Part shown: piece after piece, positions 33,627 to 42,861 of the stretch
Position numbering within the stretch: position 1 is the first letter of the stretch
Layout: each line of letters opens with the position of its first letter
NCBI GenBank assembly: GCA_004293165.1
Contig: RDYL01000005.1
Coordinates: forward strand, 1-64,000
From: Flavobacteriia bacterium
Lineage (GTDB): Bacteria; Bacteroidota; Bacteroidia; Flavobacteriales; Flavobacteriaceae
DNA: 64,000 nt
Reading direction: 5' to 3'
The notes under the pieces: model-generated
Databases searched by the model: none
Seen by the model: the letters and a program-made list of their open reading frames with translations, nothing else
What the model was told of the DNA's origin: nothing
Position numbers and translations under genes: made by a program

Positions 33627-35159
33627 TTATTGTATTTCGTATGTACAAGGTGATACTCTCTTAGATTCCTGATCGATACCTACAAACTTAGCTTTAATTT
33701 CATTAATGATAATAACATCACCTTTTGAAGCTTTAGCAATAACAGCTCTTGCTCGAGAATCCATTTTATTGCCTGAAACAACAACAGTTGGTTGACCAGG
33801 AACTTTAATGTTAAATTGAGTCACATTAACAGTTACTGGAAAATCAAAATCTTCCATAATAGCAGTTACTGAACAAACTTCTAAATTGTTTTTAGGACCC
33901 TTATTTTTCTCAGAACCACCAACTTTTCCTGTTGGAGCTGGTAAACCTTTAATTCTAAATACTTGTGCACTAGACATTGCTTTACCATCAGGCATAGTAG
34001 CTGTAACATTGATTTTTACCTCACTACCAGAACCTGCTTTTAACATAAATTTACCATCACCTACCTTAGTCATTCCAGGAGCACTAGCATTCACTTTATT
34101 AGAGGCAATTCCAGGTACAGATATTGAAATTGGATTAGGAACACCACGGTATACAACATTCATTTTATCAGCAGAAATAATGGCTTGATTAGGACGAGGT
34201 ACAACAACATAAGTACCTTCAAAATTTAAAGGAATTTCTTTACCATCTTCTAAAAATCCAAATTTTCCTGAAAACGTTTGTTCACCAATTCCACCAGCTG
34301 TCATAGAGATAACTGCTTGACCATTTTCAATTTTACCAGGACCTTTGAAAGAAGTAGGAACTGTATTAGCATCATAACGACCTAAAACAACTTTACCTTT
34401 AACTGTTTCACCTTGAAAATAAGCATTTTTTTCTAAGACAACAATAGCTTGAAAATTCTTCATTGATGCAGCAGTTTTCAATGCATTACCTAAAAATAAA
34501 TTATAAGCTCCTGCTTCAGTATTCTTAACATCATTCTGCATTGCAGTAATAAAAGTTAAAGTAGATACTGCTGGAAAACCTTTAGCCTTATAATCTAAAA
34601 ATTTAATTTTTACTCCTTCTTTATTAGCTATATCAGCAGTAGAAAATTTCTTTTCAATTTCTTTGATAAAAGGAATATATTTCACATCATTACCTAATAC
34701 TTTCTTGATATCAGCAACATATTTATCAATTCTTGTAACAATTTCAGTTCCTCTAGGACTATATCCATCACCTTTAAACCATTTTTCATCAATAGTTGAT
34801 TTATCCATAGATTCAAAAGGTAACTTACCTGTCTTTTCATCAGGAGTATAACCTTCAGTAACTTCAGATTTAACAGTTTCTAAAAACGCAATGAAGTCTT
34901 TAGAAATCTTAGCTACATCCTTAGCTTTTTTTGCAGGCTCTGCGTATTTAGCTGGTTCATCAGCTGCCTTTGTATTTAAAGCTGATAATAAATTATTGTT
35001 AGCTTCTTCAGTTAATTTATTTGACTCTGTAAACTTGTCATTAAAATTACCAAAAGCTGATAATACTTCTTTTGACATATTTAATGCCAACATTGCAATG
35101 AAAACCAAATACATAAGGTTAATCATCTTCTGTCTAGGGGTTAATTTTCCTCCTGCCAT
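33627..35159 (-). CDS. gldM: Type IX secretion motor protein GldM
   Basis: A 510-aa inner-membrane protein with one transmembrane helix near the N-terminus (about 13-32, QKMINLMYLVFIAMLAL) and a long periplasmic part made of several beta domains reaching toward the GldK/N ring. With GldL it forms the proton-driven rotary motor for gliding and T9SS. The N-terminal MAGGKLTPRQKMIN and EVLSAFG are family hallmarks. It starts 48 bases after gldL and ends 40 bases before gldN. Confidence 0.96.
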   Translation of the reverse strand: MAGGKLTPRQKMINLMYLVFIAMLALNMSKEVLSAFGNFNDKFTESNKLTEEANNNLLSALNTKAADEPAKYAEPAKKAKDVAKISKDFIAFLETVKSEVTEGYTPDEKTGKLPFESMDKSTIDEKWFKGDGYSPRGTEIVTRIDKYVADIKKVLGNDVKYIPFIKEIEKKFSTADIANKEGVKIKFLDYKAKGFPAVSTLTFITAMQNDVKNTEAGAYNLFLGNALKTAASMKNFQAIVVLEKNAYFQGETVKGKVVLGRYDANTVPTSFKGPGKIENGQAVISMTAGGIGEQTFSGKFGFLEDGKEIPLNFEGTYVVVPRPNQAIISADKMNVVYRGVPNPISISVPGIASNKVNASAPGMTKVGDGKFMLKAGSGSEVKINVTATMPDGKAMSSAQVFRIKGLPAPTGKVGGSEKNKGPKNNLEVCSVTAIMEDFDFPVTVNVTQFNIKVPGQPTVVVSGNKMDSRARAVIAKASKGDVIIINEIKAKFVGIDQESKRVSPCTYEIQ

Positions 35160-35207
35160 TTTTTCTTTAAATTAGTTTTAATTAATAAATTTTTAATGAT
35201 AAACTAA

Positions 35208-35840
35208 TTATCCTCTGTTACTCATAGCAGTAAGCATTCCTCCATAAACAGCATTTAAAGATGCAATGTTAGAAGTCATTGATTGCATTTGCTCTTTCAA
35301 TTTAGCAGCATTATCAGCAATTTCTTGATTTGCAGTAGCATTTCTAGAAGCGCTGTCTAATTGCAATTTATATAAATTATTTAAAGCTTCCATTTGTGCA
35401 GCCGCTGTAGACATTTCCTCAGCATATTTCTTTTGACCAGCCATAGCATCTACAGTTGGAGAAATAGATTTAGCAGCACCTTCAAAATTTTTGATACTGT
35501 TGCCTAAACTAGCCATTAATTCACCATCAATTTTAGCTTCTTTTAACATATTATCTAATTTTTGAGATAATAACCCTTGAGCTTCTGCTGGATTTTCTTT
35601 TTTATCTTTAGCTTTAGCTTCCCCACCTGCTAATTCAGGATAAACCAAAGACCAATCTAATTCATGTTCTACTGGCTCAAATGCAGATAATGCAAAAATA
35701 GCCGCTTCTGTTAATAATCCTACGATAAGCATAATATCTGCACCAGTCCAATGTTGTAATTTAAATAATGCTCCAACAATTACTACTGCTGCTCCCATTC
35801 CATAAAGGAAACCCATCATTTTTTTGCTTAATAATGCCAT
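35208..35840 (-). CDS. gldL: Type IX secretion motor protein GldL
   Basis: A 210-aa inner-membrane protein with two transmembrane helices (about 8-28 and 33-55). The second contains the conserved glutamate (GLLTEAAIFALSAFE) implicated in proton conduction in the family. A cytoplasmic helical tail follows to the end. It partners GldM in the motor. Its place between gldK (52 bases upstream) and gldM is conserved. Confidence 0.96.
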   Translation of the reverse strand: MALLSKKMMGFLYGMGAAVVIVGALFKLQHWTGADIMLIVGLLTEAAIFALSAFEPVEHELDWSLVYPELAGGEAKAKDKKENPAEAQGLLSQKLDNMLKEAKIDGELMASLGNSIKNFEGAAKSISPTVDAMAGQKKYAEEMSTAAAQMEALNNLYKLQLDSASRNATANQEIADNAAKLKEQMQSMTSNIASLNAVYGGMLTAMSNRG

Positions 35841-35892
35841 AATAAATAAAATTTAGTTAGTTAAGTTAATTATATAATAAAATTGGTTAATA

Positions 35893-37257
35893 CTATTTTG
35901 GTCTGTTACCTGTTGTAGCCGTACCCATATAATCTTGTACAGTTCTAAAACCGATATAACTTCTTGCCGAATCTGCATACTCATAATCTCGTGTTGAAAC
36001 CTGCATAAAATAAGCAACATCTTTCCAAGAACCACCTCGAACTACTTTTCTTTGATTCTTTTTATCTGCTACATGTGGATTCATTGTAGAAACAAACTCA
36101 TATGCTTCAGCATAATATGAAGATTCAGTCCATTCAGAAACATTACCAGCCATGTTGTATAAGTTAAAATCATTAGGCTCATATGATTTAGCTTCTACAG
36201 TATACAAAGCACCGTCAGCAGCGTAATCACCACGATTAGGTTTAAAGTTAGCCATAAAACAACCTCTGTCATTTTTAGCATAAGGGCCACCCCAAGGATA
36301 AGTTCCACCTTCAATTCCACCTCTTGCAGCATATTCCCATTCAGCTTCAGTTGGCAAACGGAATGAATTTACCTGATCTCTTCCTTTTTTCTTTTTAACA
36401 TAGGCATTTTTATACATTGTTCTCCAAGCACAAAATGCTTTAGCCTGATTCCAAGACACTCCAACTACTGGATAATCCCCATATGCTTGATGCCAAAAAT
36501 AGTCGTTGTGCATAGGCTCATTGTATGAGTAAGCAAAATCTTTTATCCATGCGGTTGTATCAGGATATATTTCAATTGGCGGTGCATCTTCATAAAAGTT
36601 TTTACGTCCCTTTTTCTTTACCGCTTTATTTAAGTCAACTTGATTATATTTAAATTTTAATTTCGAAGCATCTATAGTCTTTAAACCATTATACGACTCA
36701 GATTCAGGTAAATACATAGAATCCATAACCTCTACATAAAATTCATCAGGATACTTACTTGGCTCCTTAATTACCTTAATTTTTTTATTTAATTTTCTAC
36801 CTGCATAAATATCATCATCAGTACCTACACTATAATAATTCTCATACATGTATTTATCATAAGGAGTCATTTTTTCAGGATCAACGTCAGCAAAAGCAAA
36901 ATCGCCAATTCCATCACCTGGTTTTTTACCTTGCTCATCAGCAAAAATAGCTAAGCGTGTTCTAATTGTTGAATCTTTTACCCATTCAACAAACTGACGG
37001 TACTCGCTATTTGTAATTTCTGTTTCATCCATATAGAATGAGCGAACCGTAACTGTTTTTGTAGGTGCGTCTTGAATGTTAGCTAAATCATCATCGGCTT
37101 TACCCATAATAAAAGCTCCTCCAGGAATTAACGTCATACCGTAAGGTTTTTCAGGATGCCATTTCCTTCCTTTAACTCCTACTAATTCTCCTTTATCGCC
37201 TTTACCACAACTGATAAATAATGACAAAATTGCTGATAATGCAACAAACTTCTTCAT
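35893..37257 (-). CDS. gldK: Type IX secretion lipoprotein GldK
   Basis: A 454-aa outer-membrane lipoprotein (signal ending LFISC, C17) with a formylglycine-generating-enzyme/SUMF1-like fold: GGAFIMGKADDD, VGVSWNQAKAFCAW, FRLPTEAEWEYAARGG, NMAGNVSEWTES and VVRGGSWKD. In this family the fold is structural, forming the periplasmic ring with GldN. It is the first gene of the gldKLMN operon. About 155 bases separate it from the arginase-like gene on the same strand. Confidence 0.96.
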   Translation of the reverse strand: MKKFVALSAILSLFISCGKGDKGELVGVKGRKWHPEKPYGMTLIPGGAFIMGKADDDLANIQDAPTKTVTVRSFYMDETEITNSEYRQFVEWVKDSTIRTRLAIFADEQGKKPGDGIGDFAFADVDPEKMTPYDKYMYENYYSVGTDDDIYAGRKLNKKIKVIKEPSKYPDEFYVEVMDSMYLPESESYNGLKTIDASKLKFKYNQVDLNKAVKKKGRKNFYEDAPPIEIYPDTTAWIKDFAYSYNEPMHNDYFWHQAYGDYPVVGVSWNQAKAFCAWRTMYKNAYVKKKKGRDQVNSFRLPTEAEWEYAARGGIEGGTYPWGGPYAKNDRGCFMANFKPNRGDYAADGALYTVEAKSYEPNDFNLYNMAGNVSEWTESSYYAEAYEFVSTMNPHVADKKNQRKVVRGGSWKDVAYFMQVSTRDYEYADSARSYIGFRTVQDYMGTATTGNRPK

Positions 37258-37411
37258 ATAAACTTGGGTTAAATATAATTTCTATTTAAGGGCGTAAACC
37301 TATTCAATAATTTTGAAAAAAACAACATTTTTTTTAAAAAGTTCAAAATTTATTAAATTTAAAGTTTACGTTTGAATTAACTTTACGTTAACATATTAAA
37401 AAACAACTCTT

Positions 37412-38560
37412 TTAAGCTATATTTCTTCTTTGGGCTTTCCACCATCTTTCTGGAATTTCTTGCTCGCAAGCCGCTAAATAATCTTCATACATGCAAGGTA
37501 ATAACGTATTTCTTTTTAATTTATTGTTAACATGTGTTAAAAAAGGTATTTCTATCCACCATCTTCCTGTTATATTACTCTTATAAAACACCAATTCTTC
37601 ATCTTCAATTAAGACAATATACTTAATATAATTTTCTTTTGTACCAAATGGATACTCATTTGAACGAAAACAAAAGCCTTCTATAAAGTACCATAACATT
37701 TGAGTTATTAGAACGACTTCGTTTGTATTTGAATTAAAATTAAAAATTCCAAATGAAGTTACTTTATCACTAATTCCGGCATAACGTGCCAATGCACATA
37801 TTTCTTTCCCTGTAAATCCGTTAGGAGAAAATTCCTTATTATTTCCAGAATAAGACGACTGAACTGCATTCATATCTACACTTACTAAATCTGCATCTCT
37901 AAAAACAGGTTCTGCAACTGCAATATTATTGGAAACTTCTCCTAATCGATAAGCTTCAAAATATAATTTTTCAATTAAATCAATTTCTTCTTGTGAATTA
38001 TAATAGGTTTGAAAGCCAATATTAGCATAATTAAATAGATTATTTGGCTCTTCAACAATAATTTTTGACAAAAAAGAGTTGTAAACCAAAGAATCTTCTT
38101 TAGCAAAACCAAATTTACTATCCACAGAAACTAAATTCACCATTTGATCTAAATTATCATAGGCACGATACATTGCGTACGTTAAATCTTGACTGCCACC
38201 TACAATAATTGGTGTAATTTTTTTCTTTACAAGCTCTTCAACAAGCTTTTTTACAACAAAATAAGTATCTTCTATACTTTCACCTGCCTCAACAGAACCT
38301 AAATCTACTATAGAAACATTCCAATTTCCAGGATATAAACTGTACAATTGTTTTCTAAATTCTTCAAAAGCAAAATCTTCATTTTCTTTATTTGCACCTC
38401 TATATTCATTAACCGTGACAATAGCTAACGATACATTTTCTAAAACCGGAAAATCGGTTTGAGTGTGCAACGCAACTTTTTTACCTAATGTTTGATTAGA
38501 TAATTTTGAAATAAATTGTTCCACTGAAACCGAAACAGGTTGCAAAAAATCAAAAACCAT
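37412..38560 (-). CDS. Arginase-fold protein with degenerate metal site
   Basis: A 382-aa ureohydrolase-superfamily protein often labelled formimidoylglutamase. The superfamily fold is evident, but the Mn ligands are changed: the GGxHD motif reads GGSQD (121-125, His to Gln), DxHxD reads DSKFG (147-151, His to Lys, Asp to Gly), and SxDxDxxDP reads SVDMNAVQS (227-235, second Asp to Asn, third to Gln). Hydrolase activity is therefore unlikely. It sits between topA and gldK on the same strand, a placement I recall as common in gliding flavobacteria. Its role is unknown; a link to T9SS is an inference from position. Confidence 0.85.
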   Translation of the reverse strand: MVFDFLQPVSVSVEQFISKLSNQTLGKKVALHTQTDFPVLENVSLAIVTVNEYRGANKENEDFAFEEFRKQLYSLYPGNWNVSIVDLGSVEAGESIEDTYFVVKKLVEELVKKKITPIIVGGSQDLTYAMYRAYDNLDQMVNLVSVDSKFGFAKEDSLVYNSFLSKIIVEEPNNLFNYANIGFQTYYNSQEEIDLIEKLYFEAYRLGEVSNNIAVAEPVFRDADLVSVDMNAVQSSYSGNNKEFSPNGFTGKEICALARYAGISDKVTSFGIFNFNSNTNEVVLITQMLWYFIEGFCFRSNEYPFGTKENYIKYIVLIEDEELVFYKSNITGRWWIEIPFLTHVNNKLKRNTLLPCMYEDYLAACEQEIPERWWKAQRRNIA

Positions 38561-38563
38561 TTG

Positions 38564-41065
38564 CTATTTCTTTTTTGTTGTTGTTTTCTTAGCTGTTGCT
38601 TTTTTTGCAGGCGCTTTTTTTGCTGGTGTTTTCTTTTCAATCATTTCTTGAACTTGCTCCAAAGTCAATTTAGAAGCATCAACATCTTTGCTTAATTCTA
38701 TTTTGATTTTCCCTTTTGTAATTACCGAACGACCCCAACGTGCTTTTTCCACTTTGATGCCTTCTGCTTTCCAATCGTGCAATACTTTATCAATATCTTT
38801 TTGTTGTTTTTCTTCAATTAATTCATTCAAATCTGATTGCGATAAATTATCGAAATTATATTTTTTATTCACATTGATAAACATGCCGTTCCATTTGATA
38901 AAAGGACCAAAACGACCAACACCCTTTTGAATAGGCAAATTATCATACGTTCCAATTGGAGCATCTGCTTGTACTTTTTCATCAATTAAACCTTGAGCTG
39001 TTTCCATAGTTACATCCATTGGATCAACTCCTTTTGGCAACGAAATAAATTGGGCTCCAAATTTCACATACGGTCCAAAACGACCATTGTTTACTTCTAT
39101 TTCTTCTCCTTTGTAAGTCCCTAGTTGTTTTGGAAGCAAGAATAAATTCAACACCTCTTCTAACGTAATATTTCCAATATTTTGATCTTGACGTAAACTA
39201 GCAAATTGTTTATTTTCATCATCAGCTTCTCCAATTTGAGCCATTGCTCCGTATTTTCCTAAACGAACCGAAACTTGTTTTCCTGAAACAGGATGCACAC
39301 CTAAAATACGTTCTCCACTTTCTCTATCGGCATTTTTTTCAACATCAACTACATTAGGATGGAAATGGGTGTAGAAATCATTCATCATTTTTGCCCAATC
39401 CACTTTTCCTTCTGCAATTTCGTCAAAATCTTGCTCTACTTTTGCTGTGAAATTGTAATCTAATATTGTGTTGAAGTTTTTAACCAAGAAATCATTCACG
39501 ATAATTCCGATATCAGTTGGAACTAATTTCCCTTTGTCCGAACCTACATTTTCAGTTAAAACTTGAGCTTTAACTTCGCTGTTTTTCAAAACGATTTGTA
39601 TATATTTTCGTTCTTGACCTTCAAAACTACCTTTCTCAACATAAGTTCTGGCAATAATCGTTGAAATAGTTGGTGCATACGTAGATGGACGACCAATTCC
39701 TAATTCTTCTAATTTTTTAACCAAAGAAGCTTCGGTGTAACGACTTGGCGGACGCGAAAAACGTTCGGTAGCTGTAATATAATTATTGGCAAGTTTTTCG
39801 TTTATTTTTAAAGCAGGTAGCATTCCTTCTTGTTCCTCATCATCATCATCATGTCCTTCCAAATATACTTTTAAGAAACCTTCAAATTTAATCACTTCTC
39901 CAGTTGCTGTAAAAGTTTCTGAATGATTGTTAGCTTCAATTTTTACGTTGGTTCTTTCTAATTCAGCATCACTCATTTGAGAAGCCAATGTTCTTTTCCA
40001 AATTAAATCATACAAACGCGCTTGATCTCTATCAATAGCTACTGTGTGACGCGACATATCGGTTGGACGAATGGCTTCGTGCGCTTCTTGTGCTCCTTTT
40101 GATTTGGTATTAAAACTTCTTGGTTTAGAAAATTCCTTTCCATAATAACTAGTAATTTCAGCTTGAGCAGCTGCCATTGCTTCTTGCGAAAGGTTTACAC
40201 TATCCGTTCTCATATACGTTATAAGTCCGGCTTCGTATAAACGTTGTGCAATTTGCATCGTAATTCCAACAGGTAAATACAATTTTCTAGCCGCTTCTTG
40301 TTGCAACGTTGAAGTCGTAAAAGGCGCTGCTGGTGATTTTTTGGTTGGTTTCGTTTCTAAATCTCCTACTTTGTAGGATGAACCCATATTTTTAGTTAAG
40401 AAATCTTCTGCTTCTTTTTTAGTAGCGAAGTTCTTAGGTAATTTTGCTTTAAATGCTTTTCCAGCTTCGTTAGTGAATTCAGCCGTAATACTGTAAGAAG
40501 CTTCTGGATTGAAATTTTGAATTTCTCTTTCGCGTTCTACAATCAAACGAACAGAAACCGATTGCACACGACCAGCTGACAAACCACCTTTTACTTTTTT
40601 CCAAAGTACTGGCGATAATTCGTAACCTACTAATCTATCTAAAACTCTACGCGCTTGTTGCGCATTTACTAAGTTATAATCAATTCCTCGTGGATTTTCG
40701 ATTGCTTTTTGAATAGCCGTTTTCGTAATTTCGTGAAAAACGATACGTTTTGTTTTTTCGGGTTTTAAATTTAATTCTTCAGATAAGTGCCAAGAAATTG
40801 CTTCTCCCTCACGGTCCTCATCGGAAGCTAACCAAACCATTTCGGCATTTTTAGCTAATCCTTTTAATTTTGTCACCAATGCTTTTTTATCCGCCGAAAC
40901 TTCATATTTTGGTTTGAAACCATTTTCTACATCTACTCCAATTTCTCTTGAAGGTAAGTCGGCAATATGGCCGTAACTCGACTCTACTTGATACTCACTT
41001 CCCAGAAATTTCTCGATGGTTTTTGCCTTAGCTGGTGACTCAACGATTACTAAATTCTTTGCCAT
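38564..41065 (-). CDS. topA: DNA topoisomerase I
   Basis: An 833-aa type IA topoisomerase that relaxes negative supercoils. The N-terminal Toprim domain has VESPAKAKTIEKFLG and SDEDREGEAISWH. The catalytic tyrosine is in GLITYMRTDSVNLS. Instead of zinc fingers the C-terminal third carries repeated topoisomerase C-terminal modules (GRFGPYVKFGAQF, GRFGPFIKWNGMF), followed by a lysine/alanine-rich tail (about 812-833) that probably binds DNA or the polymerase. It is separated by 3 bases from the arginase-like gene and may share its transcript. Confidence 0.97.
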   Translation of the reverse strand: MAKNLVIVESPAKAKTIEKFLGSEYQVESSYGHIADLPSREIGVDVENGFKPKYEVSADKKALVTKLKGLAKNAEMVWLASDEDREGEAISWHLSEELNLKPEKTKRIVFHEITKTAIQKAIENPRGIDYNLVNAQQARRVLDRLVGYELSPVLWKKVKGGLSAGRVQSVSVRLIVEREREIQNFNPEASYSITAEFTNEAGKAFKAKLPKNFATKKEAEDFLTKNMGSSYKVGDLETKPTKKSPAAPFTTSTLQQEAARKLYLPVGITMQIAQRLYEAGLITYMRTDSVNLSQEAMAAAQAEITSYYGKEFSKPRSFNTKSKGAQEAHEAIRPTDMSRHTVAIDRDQARLYDLIWKRTLASQMSDAELERTNVKIEANNHSETFTATGEVIKFEGFLKVYLEGHDDDDEEQEGMLPALKINEKLANNYITATERFSRPPSRYTEASLVKKLEELGIGRPSTYAPTISTIIARTYVEKGSFEGQERKYIQIVLKNSEVKAQVLTENVGSDKGKLVPTDIGIIVNDFLVKNFNTILDYNFTAKVEQDFDEIAEGKVDWAKMMNDFYTHFHPNVVDVEKNADRESGERILGVHPVSGKQVSVRLGKYGAMAQIGEADDENKQFASLRQDQNIGNITLEEVLNLFLLPKQLGTYKGEEIEVNNGRFGPYVKFGAQFISLPKGVDPMDVTMETAQGLIDEKVQADAPIGTYDNLPIQKGVGRFGPFIKWNGMFINVNKKYNFDNLSQSDLNELIEEKQQKDIDKVLHDWKAEGIKVEKARWGRSVITKGKIKIELSKDVDASKLTLEQVQEMIEKKTPAKKAPAKKATAKKTTTKKK

Positions 41066-41085
41066 TTCACTTTTTGTTTGTTTGG

Positions 41086-41093
41086 CAAAAGTA
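41086..41093 (-). promoter_or_regulatory. -7 box of topA (TACTTTTG)
   Basis: On the minus strand TACTTTTG lies 20 bases before the topA ATG. No clear -33 TTTG was found. Confidence 0.55.
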
Positions 41094-41165
41094 TAGGTTT
41101 TTTTTAAATTTTAACATCCTGAACTTTTTTTTACCTTCAATTACCCTAAATATTGGCTAAATTAT

Positions 41166-41181
41166 ACCTATATATATAGGT
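41166..41181. promoter_or_regulatory. 16-bp palindrome in the topA-miaB intergenic region
   Basis: ACCTATATATATAGGT is a perfect palindrome that extends with one mismatch to 22 bases. It lies between two divergent promoters (topA box at 41086-41093, miaB box at 41286-41293) and could be an operator or a torsionally flexible site. No regulator is implied by the sequence. Confidence 0.35.
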
Positions 41182-41261
41182 GTAAAATCCATGTAAAACG
41201 GCTACTTAGAATCGGAAGAAAAAATAATTTAAAAATTTCATGTTAAACCTTTTCTGCCATC

Positions 41262-41293
41262 TTGTCAGATTTTAGATTTTAGTATTATCTTTG
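41262..41293 (+). promoter_or_regulatory. Promoter of miaB (TTG-N21-TATCTTTG)
   Basis: TTG at 41262-41264 and TATCTTTG at 41286-41293 are 21 bases apart, a good Bacteroidota promoter, 39 bases before the miaB ATG. Confidence 0.7.
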
Positions 41294-41332
41294 CAATCCG
41301 AAACTTCGGAATGATTTAAAGGAATCTTTGAT

Positions 41333-42781
41333 ATGGAAAAGGTAATTGATGAAAATAAACAAGGTCAGAGTTTAGTGCTTGACCAAAAAGAAGGAAATAC
41401 AAAAAAACTTTTTATAGAGAGTTATGGTTGCCAAATGAACTTTTCGGACAGCGAAATTGTGGCTTCAATTCTTTATGAAAACGGATATAATACGACTCAA
41501 AATCTTGAAGACGCAGATTTAGTTTTGGTAAACACTTGTTCTATTCGCGATAAAGCGGAACAAACGATTCGTAAACGTTTAGAAAAATACAACGCAGTTA
41601 AGAAAATCAATCCAACGATGAAAGTTGGGGTTTTAGGTTGTATGGCAGAACGTTTGAAAAGTCAGTTTTTAGAGGAAGAAAAAATTGTAGACATGGTGGT
41701 TGGACCGGATGCTTACAAAGATTTACCTAATTTATTAGCAGAAGTAGAAGAAGGAAGAGATGCCATCAACGTAATTCTGTCTAAAGAAGAAACGTATGGT
41801 GATATTTCACCTGTTCGTTTAAACAGTAACGGTGTTAATGCTTTTGTTTCGATTACAAGAGGTTGCGACAATATGTGTACGTTTTGCGTGGTTCCTTTTA
41901 CACGTGGTCGTGAGCGTAGTCGTGAACCACAAAGTATTATTGACGAAATTCAAGATTTATACGATAGAGGTTTCAAAGAAGTAACGTTGTTAGGACAAAA
42001 TGTAGACAGTTACCTTTGGTATGGTGGTGGTTTGAAAAAAGACTACGACAAAGCTACAGAAATGCAAAAAGCTACAGCTATGGATTTTGCGCAATTGTTA
42101 GACAAATGTGCGACATTGTTCCCAAAAATGCGTTTTAGATTTTCTACTTCGAATCCGCAAGATATGCATGTTGAAGTGATTGAAACCATGGCAAAACACC
42201 ATAATATTTGCAACTACATTCACTTACCTGTTCAAAGTGGAAGCACTCGAATTTTAAAAGAAATGAATCGTCAACACACCCGTGAAGAGTACATGACGTT
42301 GATTGATAAAATATACTCAATTATTCCAGACATTTCATTATCGCAAGATATGATTGCCGGTTTCCCAACAGAAACAGAAGAAGATCATCAAGACACATTA
42401 AGTTTGATGGAATATGTAAAATACGATTTCGGATTTATGTTTGCGTATTCAGAACGTCCAGGAACATTAGCAGCCCGCAAAATGGAAGACGATGTGCCAG
42501 AAGAAGTAAAGAAGAGACGTTTAAATGAAATCATCGATTTACAACAAAGAATTGGTTTAGAAAGAACACAACGTTTCATTGGACAAGAAGTAGAAGTATT
42601 GATTGAAAAAGAATCAAAACGCTCGGATGCACATTGGAGTGGAAGAAATTCACAAAATACTGTAGTGGTTTTCCCAAAAGAAAATTACAAAGTAGGCGAT
42701 TTCGTACTAGTAAAAATAACAGATTGCACCGCTGCAACTTTAATTGGAGAAGCGGTTGGATATTCAGAATTAATGAATTAA
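41333..42781 (+). CDS. miaB: tRNA-2-methylthio-N6-dimethylallyladenosine synthase MiaB
   Basis: A 482-aa radical-SAM methylthiotransferase that adds the 2-methylthio group to i6A37 of tRNA. The N-terminal MTTase domain has cysteines in [19 protein letters not shown] and GCMAERL for the auxiliary cluster. The radical-SAM motif CDNMCTFC (about 176-183) is followed by [17 protein letters not shown] domain is at the C-terminus ([15 protein letters not shown]). Length is normal, with an N-terminal extension of about 25 residues. Confidence 0.97.
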   Translation: MEKVIDENKQGQSLVLDQKEGNTKKLFIESYGCQMNFSDSEIVASILYENGYNTTQNLEDADLVLVNTCSIRDKAEQTIRKRLEKYNAVKKINPTMKVGVLGCMAERLKSQFLEEEKIVDMVVGPDAYKDLPNLLAEVEEGRDAINVILSKEETYGDISPVRLNSNGVNAFVSITRGCDNMCTFCVVPFTRGRERSREPQSIIDEIQDLYDRGFKEVTLLGQNVDSYLWYGGGLKKDYDKATEMQKATAMDFAQLLDKCATLFPKMRFRFSTSNPQDMHVEVIETMAKHHNICNYIHLPVQSGSTRILKEMNRQHTREEYMTLIDKIYSIIPDISLSQDMIAGFPTETEEDHQDTLSLMEYVKYDFGFMFAYSERPGTLAARKMEDDVPEEVKKRRLNEIIDLQQRIGLERTQRFIGQEVEVLIEKESKRSDAHWSGRNSQNTVVVFPKENYKVGDFVLVKITDCTAATLIGEAVGYSELMN

Positions 42782-42789
42782 TTTTTTTT

Positions 42790-42847
42790 GTTTCAAGTTC
42801 CAAGTTTAAAAGTTTCAAGTTAACTTTCTAAACCTAGAACTTGAAAC
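42790..42847. repeat. Inverted-repeat intergenic sequence (GTTTCAAGTT type)
   Basis: GTTTCAAGTT occurs at 42790-42799 and 42812-42821 and its complement AACTTGAAAC at 42838-42847, forming a hairpin with a 16-base loop. Sequence of this type is common between flavobacterial genes (from memory). It lies between miaB and the sigma-54 activator and may attenuate read-through. Confidence 0.55.
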
Positions 42848-42861
42848 CTGAAACAACATAT

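Noticed and set aside
31545..37257. Treating the FAD oxidoreductase as a fifth gene of the gldKLMN operon
   Set aside because: A strong terminator (32609-32640) separates it from gldN.
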